Shown here piece after piece: positions 1 to 7,020 of a stretch of 15,084 bases of DNA. This DNA comes from a bacterium (lineage in GTDB: Bacteria; Pseudomonadota; Alphaproteobacteria; Rhizobiales; Xanthobacteraceae). The stretch is from positions 1 through 15,084 of the forward strand of contig JAQSDT010000718.1 in assembly GCA_029946075.1 (NCBI GenBank), read 5' to 3'. Within the stretch, counting starts at the first letter, position 1. Every line of letters begins with the position of its first letter. Below the pieces are notes generated by a model. It searched no databases and was not told the DNA's origin. It worked only from the letters and a program-made list of their open reading frames with translations. Both the position numbers and the translations under genes were made by a program.

Positions 1-894
1 GACGCCGCCGATCGGAGACATCGCGTGCGCGGCGTCGCCGATGCACAACAGCCCCGGCCGCGTCCATCGTTTCAGCCGGTTCACTGCGACTGTCAGCAGC
101 TTGATGTCGTCCCAGCCCTTCACCTCGGAGAGGCCTGACCTGAGGATCGGCGCCATCCGCGCGATGTCGTCGAGCAGCACCGGCAATCCCCTCGCCCTGA
201 CCGCGTCGTATTGCCCCTTGGGAATGACGAACGCGCACTGCCAGTAATCGCCGCGGTCGAACGTCACCATCATCTTGCCGGGATCGACACGGGCAAACAG
301 GTTCTCGCTTTCGTTCTCCCGCTTGCCGGCGCGAAACCACAGGATGTCCATCGGCGCGCCGATCTCCTCCAGTTCAAGTCCGGCGCTGTCGCGTAGCAGC
401 GAGTGGCGGCCGTCGCAGGCAATCGTCAAATCGGCGTTGATATCGATGATGCCATCCGGCGTCTTCGCCTTCACCCCCGTGATGCGCTCGCCGTCGCGGA
501 TGAGCTCGAGCGCTTCCACGCTCATCATCACCTTGAGCGACGGAAACCGCTTGCCGCTCTCACGCAGGAAATTGAGAAAATCCCACTGCGGCATGAAGGC
601 GATGAACGGATATTTGACATCGAGCCGCCCGAGATCGGCGATCCGTACGGATTGCCCGCCGAACATGCCGTCCATCCGCTGCAGGCGCTGATGCGGCAGT
701 TTCAGAAAACCCTCGATCAATCCGAGTTCGTCCATCACCTGCAGCGTCGACGGATGCACGGTGTCGCCGCGAAAGTCGCGGAAGAAATCCGCATGCTTCT
801 CCAGCACCACGACGTCGATGCCGGCGCGCCCGAGCAGATAGCCGAGCATCATGCCGGCGGGACCGCCGCCCACGATGCAGCAACGCACGTTCAT
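1..894 (-). CDS. FAD-dependent monooxygenase (UbiH / p-hydroxybenzoate hydroxylase type), 3' part outside window
   Basis: Reading leftward from the ATG at 894, 298 codons are open to the window edge, so the C-terminus (probably about 100 residues by family length) is missing. The N-terminus MNVRCCIVGGGPAG is the GxGxxG FAD-binding Rossmann motif. A CDGRHS segment near residue 165 is the DG motif shared by FAD and NAD(P)H contacts. GDAAHAMSPIGG at the visible end is the GD motif that binds the FAD ribityl chain. These three motifs in this order define the class A flavoprotein monooxygenases, which use NAD(P)H and O2 to hydroxylate aromatic or quinone-like substrates in the cytoplasm. The substrate cannot be read from the sequence. 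GGGAG five bases before the ATG is a fair ribosome binding site. The gene lies downstream of the caspase-like gene on the same strand, but the palindromic repeat between them makes tight co-transcription uncertain. Confidence 0.9.
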   Translation of the reverse strand, partial: MNVRCCIVGGGPAGMMLGYLLGRAGIDVVVLEKHADFFRDFRGDTVHPSTLQVMDELGLIEGFLKLPHQRLQRMDGMFGGQSVRIADLGRLDVKYPFIAFMPQWDFLNFLRESGKRFPSLKVMMSVEALELIRDGERITGVKAKTPDGIIDINADLTIACDGRHSLLRDSAGLELEEIGAPMDILWFRAGKRENESENLFARVDPGKMMVTFDRGDYWQCAFVIPKGQYDAVRARGLPVLLDDIARMAPILRSGLSEVKGWDDIKLLTVAVNRLKRWTRPGLLCIGDAAHAMSPIGGV

Positions 895-915
895 GGTTGC
901 TCCCAGTTCGTAGCT

Positions 916-1003
916 CGTAGGATAGGTGGAGCGAAGCGATACCCATCATCGATCAACATGCTCAGGGCATTGATGGGTATCGCTTCGCTCCACCCATCCT
1001 ACG
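916..1003. repeat. Long inverted repeat with 33-bp arms (REP/MITE-like intergenic element)
   Basis: Arms 916-948 and 971-1003 are reverse complements at 32 of 33 positions (the only mismatch involves base 924), with a 22-base loop. The arms contain GGTGGAGCGAAGCGATACCC and its complement. The element nearly fills the 114-bp gap between the stop of the caspase-like gene (1009) and the start of the monooxygenase gene (894). I remember similar sequences as dispersed intergenic repeats in Bradyrhizobium genomes. Transcribed, it would form a very stable hairpin that could attenuate read-through or protect the upstream mRNA end. There is no T-run, so it is not a classical terminator. Confidence 0.9.
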
Positions 1004-1008
1004 ATTCA

Positions 1009-2511
1009 CTACCTTCGAAAACTCTTGATCTCCGAGACGCTGCCGTCGCGGTAGGTCAGCTCCACCGAGACCGATTTGGTCGCAGGCGCCAGCTTGAGGT
1101 AGGGCGTCGCGTCATGCGGAATGACGCTGGGATCGCGCGGGTCGCACGGCGGCATTTTTAGCACCTTGTCGGGCACGGCACTGTCGATGCCGACGCGCAC
1201 TTCGCGGATCGCGCAGCGATACGACATCAGGTGCGTGTAATAGACCAGCAGCCCGTTGAATTCGCGAAACGAGAGCCAGCTCGTCGAGGTCATGTCGAGA
1301 ATCTTGCGCTGGTCGCGCTGCAGCGCCGCCTCGGGATCGAACCGGATCGGAAACGGGCCCTGCAGGTCGCCATTGGTATCGACATAGCGCAGCTGAATGG
1401 TGGCGGCCGGAGCGTCGGACGGCAGCTCGATCGAGGCGTTGGGCATCCGCTTGCGGGTACGCGGGTCGAGCGTATCCATGAAGCCGGTTTCGCGGAAATC
1501 GCCGGCCTCCCCCATTCGCCAGGAAATCCCCAGCGTCGGGTCGGCAATCGAGAACACCACGGTCCAGCCACCATTGTGGCGCGAGAACATCGCGATCGGC
1601 GCGTTGACGGCATCGTTCTGCGGCTGCAGACGTTGCACCGGTGGCAAGGCCGCCACCTTCTGCAACGGCTCGGCTGGCTTCGTCGCCGGTTCAGCCTGGC
1701 CCTTCGCCAACCCGTTCAGGAACACGTCGTCGACCATCTGGTCGAAATAGACCGGGATCTGCTTGTGGCGCACCGTCTCCGCCATTTCGCTGACCAGCCG
1801 CCGGGTGCGCTGCGCGACCTGCACGAGATTGGCGCCGGGCTGCGTCAGTTCCCTGGCGAAGGTGCGGGTGAACACCGAATTGGGATTGGCGTCGTCATTC
1901 GAGAGCCGGTCGAGCGCGGTCTGCCGCGGGCCGGCCGAGAAGATCGAGAACACCCCCTCCGGCAATTGCGTCATCGGCGCCAGACCGCCGCCGCCGGCGA
2001 CCGCGCGCGTGCCGGCGCGCTCGAACGGGTTGTTGCGGCAGGCGTCGAACACCAGGATCGCCGTGCGGACTTTCCGGTTCTGCATCCGCTCGACGATGCG
2101 ATCGGCGAGGATCGAGGCGTCGCGCACCAGTTCTTCCTGGCCTTCGGTCGCGGCCGGCACGTCGGTCGGCAGCAGAAAATTCTGGCCGGCGATCTCAAAA
2201 CCATGGCCGGCAAAGAAGAAGAATGCGGTGTCGCCGGCATCGACCGCCTTGTCGAACGCCAGCAGCGTCTGGCTGAATGCCTGCCGGTTCTGGTTTTCCG
2301 CCACCATCACGGTGAAGCCGAGTTGCTTGAGCGTATCGCCCATGGTGCGGGCGTCGTTGACTGCCTTCTGCAGCTTCGGAACGTTCCGGTAGTCGTTGTT
2401 GCCGACCACCAGCGCGACGCGCTTCTCGGCGCAGGCCGGTGCGGCAAAGGCCAGGAGCGCCGCCGCGAGGCTGGCGAGAACAGGCAATCTGGAAAGCAGC
2501 TTTGTCATCAT
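1009..2511 (-). CDS. Exported caspase-like protein (peptidase C14 / orthocaspase family)
   Basis: 500 residues. The N-terminus is a signal peptide: basic MMTKLLSR, a hydrophobic alanine/leucine core, and an ACA|EK cleavage site after about residue 28, so the mature protein should be periplasmic or secreted. Residues 30-265 form a caspase-haemoglobinase fold. RVALVVGNNDY is the first strand, FFFFAGHG carries the catalytic His103, and VFDACRNNPF carries the catalytic Cys158, so the dyad is complete. Bacterial orthocaspases of this kind usually cleave after Arg or Lys; the substrate here is unknown. Residues 270-290 are a Pro/Ala linker. Residues 290-500 are a probably beta-rich domain I do not recognise, with cysteines near 435 and 459. 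Two adjacent ATG codons (2511 and 2508) are equally possible starts, and no strong Shine-Dalgarno is visible. It is divergent from the AraC-type gene and stands apart from other same-strand genes. Confidence 0.88.
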   Translation of the reverse strand: MMTKLLSRLPVLASLAAALLAFAAPACAEKRVALVVGNNDYRNVPKLQKAVNDARTMGDTLKQLGFTVMVAENQNRQAFSQTLLAFDKAVDAGDTAFFFFAGHGFEIAGQNFLLPTDVPAATEGQEELVRDASILADRIVERMQNRKVRTAILVFDACRNNPFERAGTRAVAGGGGLAPMTQLPEGVFSIFSAGPRQTALDRLSNDDANPNSVFTRTFARELTQPGANLVQVAQRTRRLVSEMAETVRHKQIPVYFDQMVDDVFLNGLAKGQAEPATKPAEPLQKVAALPPVQRLQPQNDAVNAPIAMFSRHNGGWTVVFSIADPTLGISWRMGEAGDFRETGFMDTLDPRTRKRMPNASIELPSDAPAATIQLRYVDTNGDLQGPFPIRFDPEAALQRDQRKILDMTSTSWLSFREFNGLLVYYTHLMSYRCAIREVRVGIDSAVPDKVLKMPPCDPRDPSVIPHDATPYLKLAPATKSVSVELTYRDGSVSEIKSFRR

Positions 2512-2888
2512 TGTCCCGTATCGATCCGGCCGGCGGCATGGCCTCTGGCCTGTAGTCTACCGTCGCTTCAAGGCGGTTCAAAAAGATGGCCAGCGACACC
2601 CCCGCCGCGTCCGCCCCCACGAATCGAGAACGTCGATGCCATCGCGCCCGCGCGCGGCCGGAAGCGACTATTTTTGTGCTTCGACCGACGATCCCGGGAA
2701 TTGGCCGGAAAACGGTTTCAATTGCAGTCAATAGCGAGCGATTTCAGAAAAGCTTCAGAAGTTTTCATGGCCCGCTTCAGGACAGTCCGAGGCGCATTTG
2801 GGACAATTGCACCAGTTGCGATCATCTGATCCGGCAGGACAACCGCCCGAACGCATGGTCGCTACGACAACGCCTGCAGGGTCTACCG
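2512..2888. other. Divergent intergenic region between the caspase-like and AraC-type genes
   Basis: These 377 bp separate two divergent genes and should hold both promoters. I found no convincing -35/-10 pair on either strand. An open frame continues upstream of the AraC-type gene to 2586, but its translation is arginine-rich and low in conserved character, so I regard it as non-coding. The only ordered structure I see is the short inverted repeat at 2747-2766. Confidence 0.6.
2747..2766. promoter_or_regulatory. Short inverted repeat, possible operator
   Basis: GAAAAGCTTC and GAAGTTTTC flank a single A; the arms pair except for one bulged G. It is AT-rich compared with its surroundings and lies about 120 bp upstream of the AraC-type start and 236 bp upstream of the caspase-like start. 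It could be a regulator site or chance. No known motif is matched. Confidence 0.2.
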
Positions 2889-3527
2889 ATGGGTAAATTC
2901 GAAGCCAGTCCGCCCGATCTTCCCGGCATCCCGGCCGACAGTCAGGCTGGCGGGGAGCCGGTGCCGGTGGCGTCGGGTGAATATGCCCCGCTCATCGACG
3001 CCTGTTTTGCCGAGTTCAGGGAAGCCGTCGAGAGCGGCGAGACAACTTGGACCGAGCCGCTGATCACGGCGCTGGAGGAGATGGCGCTGATCGAGCAAGG
3101 CGCCCTCAAGCCGGCCAGCCGGCGGGCGCAACAGGCCTTGCGCATTGGCCGGCTGTCGCTGGCGCGGCGGCTCATCGGCATCCATCTGACAAAGCCGAGC
3201 CTGTCGCCGGCGATGGTCGCCGGCCTGCTCGGGGTATCGCTCCGCCATATGCATATGCTGTTCGAAGGCACCGGTCGCAGCTTTTCCCAAACCGTCACCG
3301 CCCAACGGATCCGCCTGAGCGGCCGATTGCTCCGTGAGAGGCCGCGGCTGCCGGTCGCCGGGATCGCCCACGCCAGCGGCTTCGACAGCCTCGCAACCTT
3401 CTATCGAATCTTCCATGCAACCCTCGGCATGACGCCGGGTGAATTCAGGGCGCACCGAGCTCAAACCGCCGCCGCGGCCCCCTTGCCGCCGGGTCCGCGA
3501 GCACCAGCTCCCTTGACCGCCAAATGA
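2889..3527 (+). CDS. Short AraC/XylS-type transcriptional regulator
   Basis: 212 residues from the ATG at 2889, preceded by CAGGG about nine bases upstream. Residues about 85-190 are the double helix-turn-helix AraC domain. IGIHLTKPSLSPAMVAGLLGVSLRHMHMLFEGTG is the first HTH with its linker, and VAGIAHASGFDSLATFYRIFHATLGMTPGEFR is the second HTH with the family's closing GxTPxxFR signature. The N-terminal 85 residues are too short to be the usual ligand-binding or AraC-binding-like domain, which makes the effector unclear. The tail after residue 190 is Ala/Pro-rich and probably disordered. The frame stays open upstream to 2586, so a longer product cannot be excluded, but that part does not look coding. 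The gene is divergent from the caspase-like gene, which is a natural but unproven target. Confidence 0.85.
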   Translation: MGKFEASPPDLPGIPADSQAGGEPVPVASGEYAPLIDACFAEFREAVESGETTWTEPLITALEEMALIEQGALKPASRRAQQALRIGRLSLARRLIGIHLTKPSLSPAMVAGLLGVSLRHMHMLFEGTGRSFSQTVTAQRIRLSGRLLRERPRLPVAGIAHASGFDSLATFYRIFHATLGMTPGEFRAHRAQTAAAAPLPPGPRAPAPLTAK

Positions 3528-3589
3528 CGGTTCACCGCTTATTTGTTCGAAAACATTAAGGTATTTCGGCCTTTTGGCCGGTTCCCAGA

Positions 3590-3617
3590 TTGACTTTGGC
3601 CATTTCGCCCCTATGTT
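3590..3617 (+). promoter_or_regulatory. Probable sigma-70-type promoter of the RNA helicase gene
   Basis: TTGACT (3590-3595) is separated by 16 bases from TATGTT (3612-3617). This is a good match to the alphaproteobacterial housekeeping consensus. It predicts a start near 3624 and a leader of about 150 nt before the ATG at 3776. The rest of 3528-3775 contains a short CGGCC-TTTT-GGCCG palindrome (3568-3581) just after the AraC-type gene and no coding sequence I can support. Confidence 0.5.
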
Positions 3618-3775
3618 CCGGCTCAACGCGGCCTCGGATCGAAACGCGATTCCCTGGTTTGCCGCTCGTCTGCGTAAGTCAGAGCCCCCAGCTTCCTTAA
3701 AGCGCGCCGTTTCGGGGCAAAACGCGACAGCCTTTTTACCCTCGATTCCGAACGGCGGTATCGACTAGAGGCTCA

Positions 3776-5326
3776 ATGTCTTTTTCCAATCTCGGCCTTT
3801 CCGATAAGGTCCTCGCCGCTGTTGCGGCCACCGGTTACACGACCCCTACCCCCATTCAGGAACAGGCGATTCCTCACGTTCTGGCCCGCCGCGACGTACT
3901 CGGCATCGCCCAGACCGGCACCGGCAAGACCGCCGCGTTCGTCCTGCCCATGCTCACGATGCTGGAAAAGGGCCGCGCCCGGGCACGAATGCCCCGCACC
4001 CTGATCCTCGAACCGACCCGCGAACTCGCCGCCCAGGTCAAAGAGAATTTCGACAAATACGGCGTCGGCCAGAAACTCAATGTCGCACTCCTGATCGGCG
4101 GCGTCTCGTTCGGCGACCAGGACACCAAGCTGACCCGCGGCGTCGACGTGCTGATCGCGACCCCGGGCCGCCTGCTCGACCACACCGAACGCGGCGGACT
4201 GCTGCTCACCGGCGTCGAGTTGCTTGTGATCGACGAAGCCGACCGCATGCTCGACATGGGCTTCATTCCCGACATCGAACGCGTCTGCAAGCTGGTGCCG
4301 TTTACCCGGCAAACCCTGTTCTTCACCGCGACGATGCCGCCGGAAATCAGCCGCATCTCCGAAGCCTTCCTGCACAATCCCGAGCGCATCGAAGTCTCCA
4401 AGCCCGCCACCACGGCGGTGGGCGTATCGCAATTTCAGGTCAGCGTCGGCCGCGAGCCGCACGAGAAGCGCGAAGTGCTCCGCCGCCTCCTGCGCGAAGC
4501 CAAGGACCTCAACAACGCGATCATCTTCTGCAACCGCAAGCGCGAGGTCGCCGTCGTCTACAAGTCGCTGCAAAAGCACGGCTTCAGCGTCGGCGCCCTG
4601 CACGGCGACATGGACCAGTCGGCGCGCACCGCCGCGCTCGACCAGTTCCGCAAGGGAGAAATCCCGCTGCTGGTGGCGTCCGACGTCGCCGCCCGCGGCC
4701 TCGATATTCCCGCGGTGAGCCATGTCTTCAATTTCGACGTTCCGCACCACGCCGACGACTATGTCCATCGCATCGGCCGTACCGGCCGCGCCGGCCGCGC
4801 CGGCACCGCGATCTCGATGGTGACGTTGCTCGACAACAAATCGATCGCCGCAATCGAACGGCTGATCGGCAAGGACATTCCGCGCGCCGAAGGCGATTAC
4901 AGCGTTGCGAGCGAATCGTCCGGCGAGACCGACCAGCCGCGCGAGCATCGTTCGCGTGAAGGTGGCCGGGATGGTTCGCGCGGCGGTCGCAAGCCTCGCC
5001 GCGAACGCGAGCCGCGACATGCCGAACCGCGACATGCGGAATCACGTGCTGCAGAACCGCGTCAGGCCGAGCCGCGACAGGCCAGGGAAGACGACAAGGG
5101 CGGCGAGCGCCAGGCACGGCCGGCCAGAGGCGGTCGCCGCGGCTCCGGCTCGCAGCCGCAGCAGCCGGCCGCGGCCTTCACGCCTCCCGCTCCTGCACAG
5201 CCTTCGCGCGTTCCTTCGATCGGCCGTCCCGAGCCGCGCCGTGCACAGCGCGAGGCCGAATCCGAGCCCGCCGATCATTCGCATCTTCCGGCGTTTCTGC
5301 TGCGCCCCGTTCGCGCCCGCGTCTAA
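3776..5326 (+). CDS. rhlE: DEAD-box ATP-dependent RNA helicase, RhlE subfamily
   Basis: 516 residues. The helicase core (about 1-365) has all motifs in order: F3 and Q28 of the Q motif, AQTGTGKT (45-52, motif I/Walker A), PTREL (80-84, Ia), ATPGR (128-132, Ib), DEAD (153-156, II), TAT (184-186, III, where the commoner form is SAT), FCNRKR (251-256, IV), RGLD (307-310, V) and HRIGRTGR (331-338, VI). It should unwind or remodel RNA in the cytoplasm, for example structured mRNA, ribosome intermediates or degradosome substrates. Residues 366-516 are a basic, disordered tail with tandem EPRHA/EPRQA repeats followed by Arg/Gly- and Pro-rich segments, typical of RNA-binding tails in this subfamily. 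GAGG four bases before the ATG fits the start. The promoter at 3590-3617 and the long leader suggest a separate transcription unit, perhaps with post-transcriptional control. The RhlE label rests on overall motif similarity. Confidence 0.93.
   Translation: MSFSNLGLSDKVLAAVAATGYTTPTPIQEQAIPHVLARRDVLGIAQTGTGKTAAFVLPMLTMLEKGRARARMPRTLILEPTRELAAQVKENFDKYGVGQKLNVALLIGGVSFGDQDTKLTRGVDVLIATPGRLLDHTERGGLLLTGVELLVIDEADRMLDMGFIPDIERVCKLVPFTRQTLFFTATMPPEISRISEAFLHNPERIEVSKPATTAVGVSQFQVSVGREPHEKREVLRRLLREAKDLNNAIIFCNRKREVAVVYKSLQKHGFSVGALHGDMDQSARTAALDQFRKGEIPLLVASDVAARGLDIPAVSHVFNFDVPHHADDYVHRIGRTGRAGRAGTAISMVTLLDNKSIAAIERLIGKDIPRAEGDYSVASESSGETDQPREHRSREGGRDGSRGGRKPRREREPRHAEPRHAESRAAEPRQAEPRQAREDDKGGERQARPARGGRRGSGSQPQQPAAAFTPPAPAQPSRVPSIGRPEPRRAQREAESEPADHSHLPAFLLRPVRARV
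5009..5083 (+). repeat. Five in-frame 15-bp tandem repeats in the helicase tail
   Basis: Residues 412-436 read EPRHA, EPRHA, ESRAA, EPRQA, EPRQA: five consecutive pentapeptides encoded by degenerate 15-bp units. They add alternating acidic and basic charge to the disordered RNA-binding tail. A 15-bp unit can expand or contract without breaking the frame, so the copy number may differ between strains. Confidence 0.85.
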
Positions 5327-5346
5327 ACCCGGGTGTGCAATGTTCG

Positions 5347-5369
5347 GGCGGAACAACCATTGTTCCGCC
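5347..5369 (+). terminator. Stem-loop after the RNA helicase gene, possible terminator
   Basis: GGCGGAACAA and TTGTTCCGCC pair perfectly (10 bp) around a three-base CCA loop, 20 bases after the TAA stop of the helicase gene. No T-run follows (TCGGAAATTT), so it is more likely a 3'-end stabiliser, or a weak or Rho-assisted terminator, than a strong intrinsic one. Confidence 0.45.
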
Positions 5370-5441
5370 TCGGAAATTTACCGGCCGTTCATTATCCTCC
5401 ATTAACTTGCCAGCGATAATTTAATCATTGCTGCAAGGCAA

Positions 5442-5457
5442 CGAGCAGCGCTGCTCG
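5442..5457. promoter_or_regulatory. Perfect 16-bp palindrome before the diguanylate cyclase gene
   Basis: CGAGCAGCGCTGCTCG is a perfect palindrome ending five bases before the GGGGACGG ribosome binding site and 17 bases before the GTG start. It could be an operator, or in mRNA a short hairpin next to the ribosome binding site. It matches no motif I know. No convincing promoter was found in the 148-bp gap. Confidence 0.3.
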
Positions 5458-5474
5458 ATATTGGGGACGGATCA

Positions 5475-6542
5475 GTGGTCAAACTGCTGGACGAACACGA
5501 ACGTACTTTGGCGTTTGCCGAGGTTGCGTTGGGTCAAATCAAGTCGCTCCGTCAGACCGCTGTCCCGCGCAATTACGAAATCTGGTACGTCTATGCGACC
5601 GGATATAACGCACCCCTCAACAAGATCATCAACGAGACGCTCGCCCGCAACGGCCGCCTGAGCGAATCCGATCTTGAGCAGATCTACGAGACCTATCTTT
5701 CGCACATCAAGACTTCCGACCGCATCGACAAGGTCGGCGCGCGCGTGATCGGCGAGATCGACGATGTGATGAGCCTCATTACCGAGGCGCTCGGCATGTC
5801 GGAGAGCTATGACGCCAAGCTCGACGGTGCCAGCGAGAAACTTCGCGCCGCCAAAACGCGTGAGCAGATCAAGGCCATCGTCGAAGGGCTGGTAAAATCC
5901 ACCCGCGAGATGCGCGAGACCAACAAGGCGCTGGAAAACCGACTATCGCTGTCGAAGACCGAGATCAACAATCTTCAGCACAGCCTGGAAGCCATTCGCG
6001 CCGAAAGCCTGACCGATCCCCTGACCGGCCTCGGCAACCGCAAATATTTCGACCGCTCGATCGACATGGCGGTACGCTCGGCACTCGCCAATGGCGAGCC
6101 GCTGTCACTGCTGATGTTCGATATCGACCACTTCAAGTCGTTCAACGATTCCTACGGCCACCTCACTGGCGACCAGGTGCTTCGGCTGGTCGGCATGTCG
6201 CTGAAACAGACCATCAAGGGCCAGGACATCACCGCGCGTTACGGCGGCGAGGAATTTGCGGTCGTGCTGCCCAACACCGCGCTGCGCCAGGCGCTGACGG
6301 TCGCCGATCATATCCGCCGTGCCGTGATGGCGAAGGAATTGAAGAAGAAGTCGACTGGCGAAATCCTCGGCCGTGTCACCATCTCCGTCGGTGTATCGAT
6401 GCTGAAGCCCGGCGACGACACCGATTCGCTGATCGAGCGCGCCGATTCCTGCCTCTATGCGGCCAAGCGCAACGGCCGCAACCGCGTAATCTGCGAAGTC
6501 GATCCGGAATACGCTACCGAGACCCGCAGCCAGGTGGCGTAA
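5475..6542 (+). CDS. Diguanylate cyclase (GGDEF domain), cytoplasmic
   Basis: 355 residues starting at GTG; GGGGACGG four bases upstream is a strong ribosome binding site, and no ATG lies in frame above it. The product makes cyclic di-GMP from two GTP. The GGDEF domain covers about 172-340. DPLTGLGNRKYF (181-192) opens it, FDIDHFKSFND (215-225) binds metal, and the active-site signature is GGEEF (257-261), compatible with activity. The allosteric I-site position reads KGQD (248-251) instead of RxxD, so product inhibition may be weak or absent. Residues 1-170 have no membrane segment and look helical, with a probable coiled coil at about 115-175 ahead of the catalytic domain that would serve dimerisation. 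No known sensor domain is recognised there. The gene follows rhlE after a hairpin and converges with the tfoX-like gene, with a seven-base gap between the stops. Confidence 0.92.
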   Translation: MVKLLDEHERTLAFAEVALGQIKSLRQTAVPRNYEIWYVYATGYNAPLNKIINETLARNGRLSESDLEQIYETYLSHIKTSDRIDKVGARVIGEIDDVMSLITEALGMSESYDAKLDGASEKLRAAKTREQIKAIVEGLVKSTREMRETNKALENRLSLSKTEINNLQHSLEAIRAESLTDPLTGLGNRKYFDRSIDMAVRSALANGEPLSLLMFDIDHFKSFNDSYGHLTGDQVLRLVGMSLKQTIKGQDITARYGGEEFAVVLPNTALRQALTVADHIRRAVMAKELKKKSTGEILGRVTISVGVSMLKPGDDTDSLIERADSCLYAAKRNGRNRVICEVDPEYATETRSQVA

Positions 6543-6549
6543 GCGCCGG

Positions 6550-6996
6550 TTATTTGCGCCGCGCCTTCGCCTTGGCTACACGCGGCCTCGCCGCCGCCTT
6601 GCGTCCGGTCGCAGGCTTGCTCTTCGTCTTGACCGAAGCCTTGCGCGCCTTGGTCCGCGGGGTTTTGGGCCGCTTGCGCAGCGCCGCACGTTGTGCGGCG
6701 GCCAGTGCCGCCCTCGCCCACTGGGCCAGGTCCTCGGAGTCGTCAAAGAGACGAGCAGGCAGCTGCCAGTACGAATTCACGGTGACGGTTTTCGCCCGCG
6801 TCTGATACTGGAACGGCTGCGAACCCTCCGCCTCGAATTGCGGAATGGTCTGCTCATCGGCGCGGAAGTAGAGCCCGGCGCGCAAGGCCAGGGCGAAGTT
6901 GGTACCGTCGGCGGAAATGCCGAAGCCGGAAAACATCCGGCGGATAGCCACCGGGCCAAAATCGGCGAAGAGGTCGATCAGAAATTCGCGGTCCAT
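6550..6996 (-). CDS. TfoX N-terminal-domain protein with lysine/arginine-rich tail
   Basis: 148 residues. Residues 1-100 match the TfoX_N family: MDREFLIDLFADFGPVAIRRMFSGFGI is the conserved opening, followed by GLYFRADEQTIPQFEAEGSQPFQYQ and VNSYWQLPARLFDDSEDLAQWARAAL. The TfoX C-terminal helix-hairpin-helix domain of the Haemophilus/Vibrio competence regulators is absent. Instead residues 105-148 are an almost pure Lys/Arg/Ala/Pro/Thr tail resembling histone H1 or AlgP tails, which suggests nucleic-acid binding. Stand-alone TfoX_N proteins are common in rhizobia and their function is not established, so a role in competence should not be assumed. The gene converges with the diguanylate cyclase gene. 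It lies downstream of the suf cluster on the same strand, separated from it by a palindromic repeat region. Confidence 0.85.
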   Translation of the reverse strand: MDREFLIDLFADFGPVAIRRMFSGFGISADGTNFALALRAGLYFRADEQTIPQFEAEGSQPFQYQTRAKTVTVNSYWQLPARLFDDSEDLAQWARAALAAAQRAALRKRPKTPRTKARKASVKTKSKPATGRKAAARPRVAKAKARRK

Positions 6997-7020
6997 CTGG
7001 CTTCAGTCCCGACGTCAGCC

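Noticed and set aside
403..1161. 252-codon plus-strand open frame over the monooxygenase and the palindrome
   Set aside because: It crosses the repeat element and the antisense of conserved FAD motifs; no coding character.
1231..2829. 532-codon plus-strand open frame opposite the caspase-like gene
   Set aside because: Its translation is His/Arg/Gly-rich without any recognisable domain, and it lies antisense to a gene with a signal peptide and catalytic dyad. It is a high-G+C shadow frame.
2586..2888. Upstream extension of the AraC-type gene by 101 codons
   Set aside because: Open in frame, but the translation is Arg/Ser/Pro-rich with no family similarity; the ATG at 2889 with CAGGG upstream is more credible.
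1009..3527. Caspase-like and AraC-type genes as an anti-phage defence system
   Set aside because: The caspase-like protein has a signal peptide, and no sensor, gasdermin or CBASS/CRISPR partner is present, so a defence role is not supported.
3568..3581. CGGCC-TTTT-GGCCG palindrome as terminator of the AraC-type gene
   Set aside because: The stem is only five bp and no T-run follows; too weak to call.
3773..5035. 420-codon minus-strand open frame opposite the RNA helicase gene
   Set aside because: Antisense to a complete set of DEAD-box motifs; low-complexity Asp/His/Gly-rich translation. Shadow frame.
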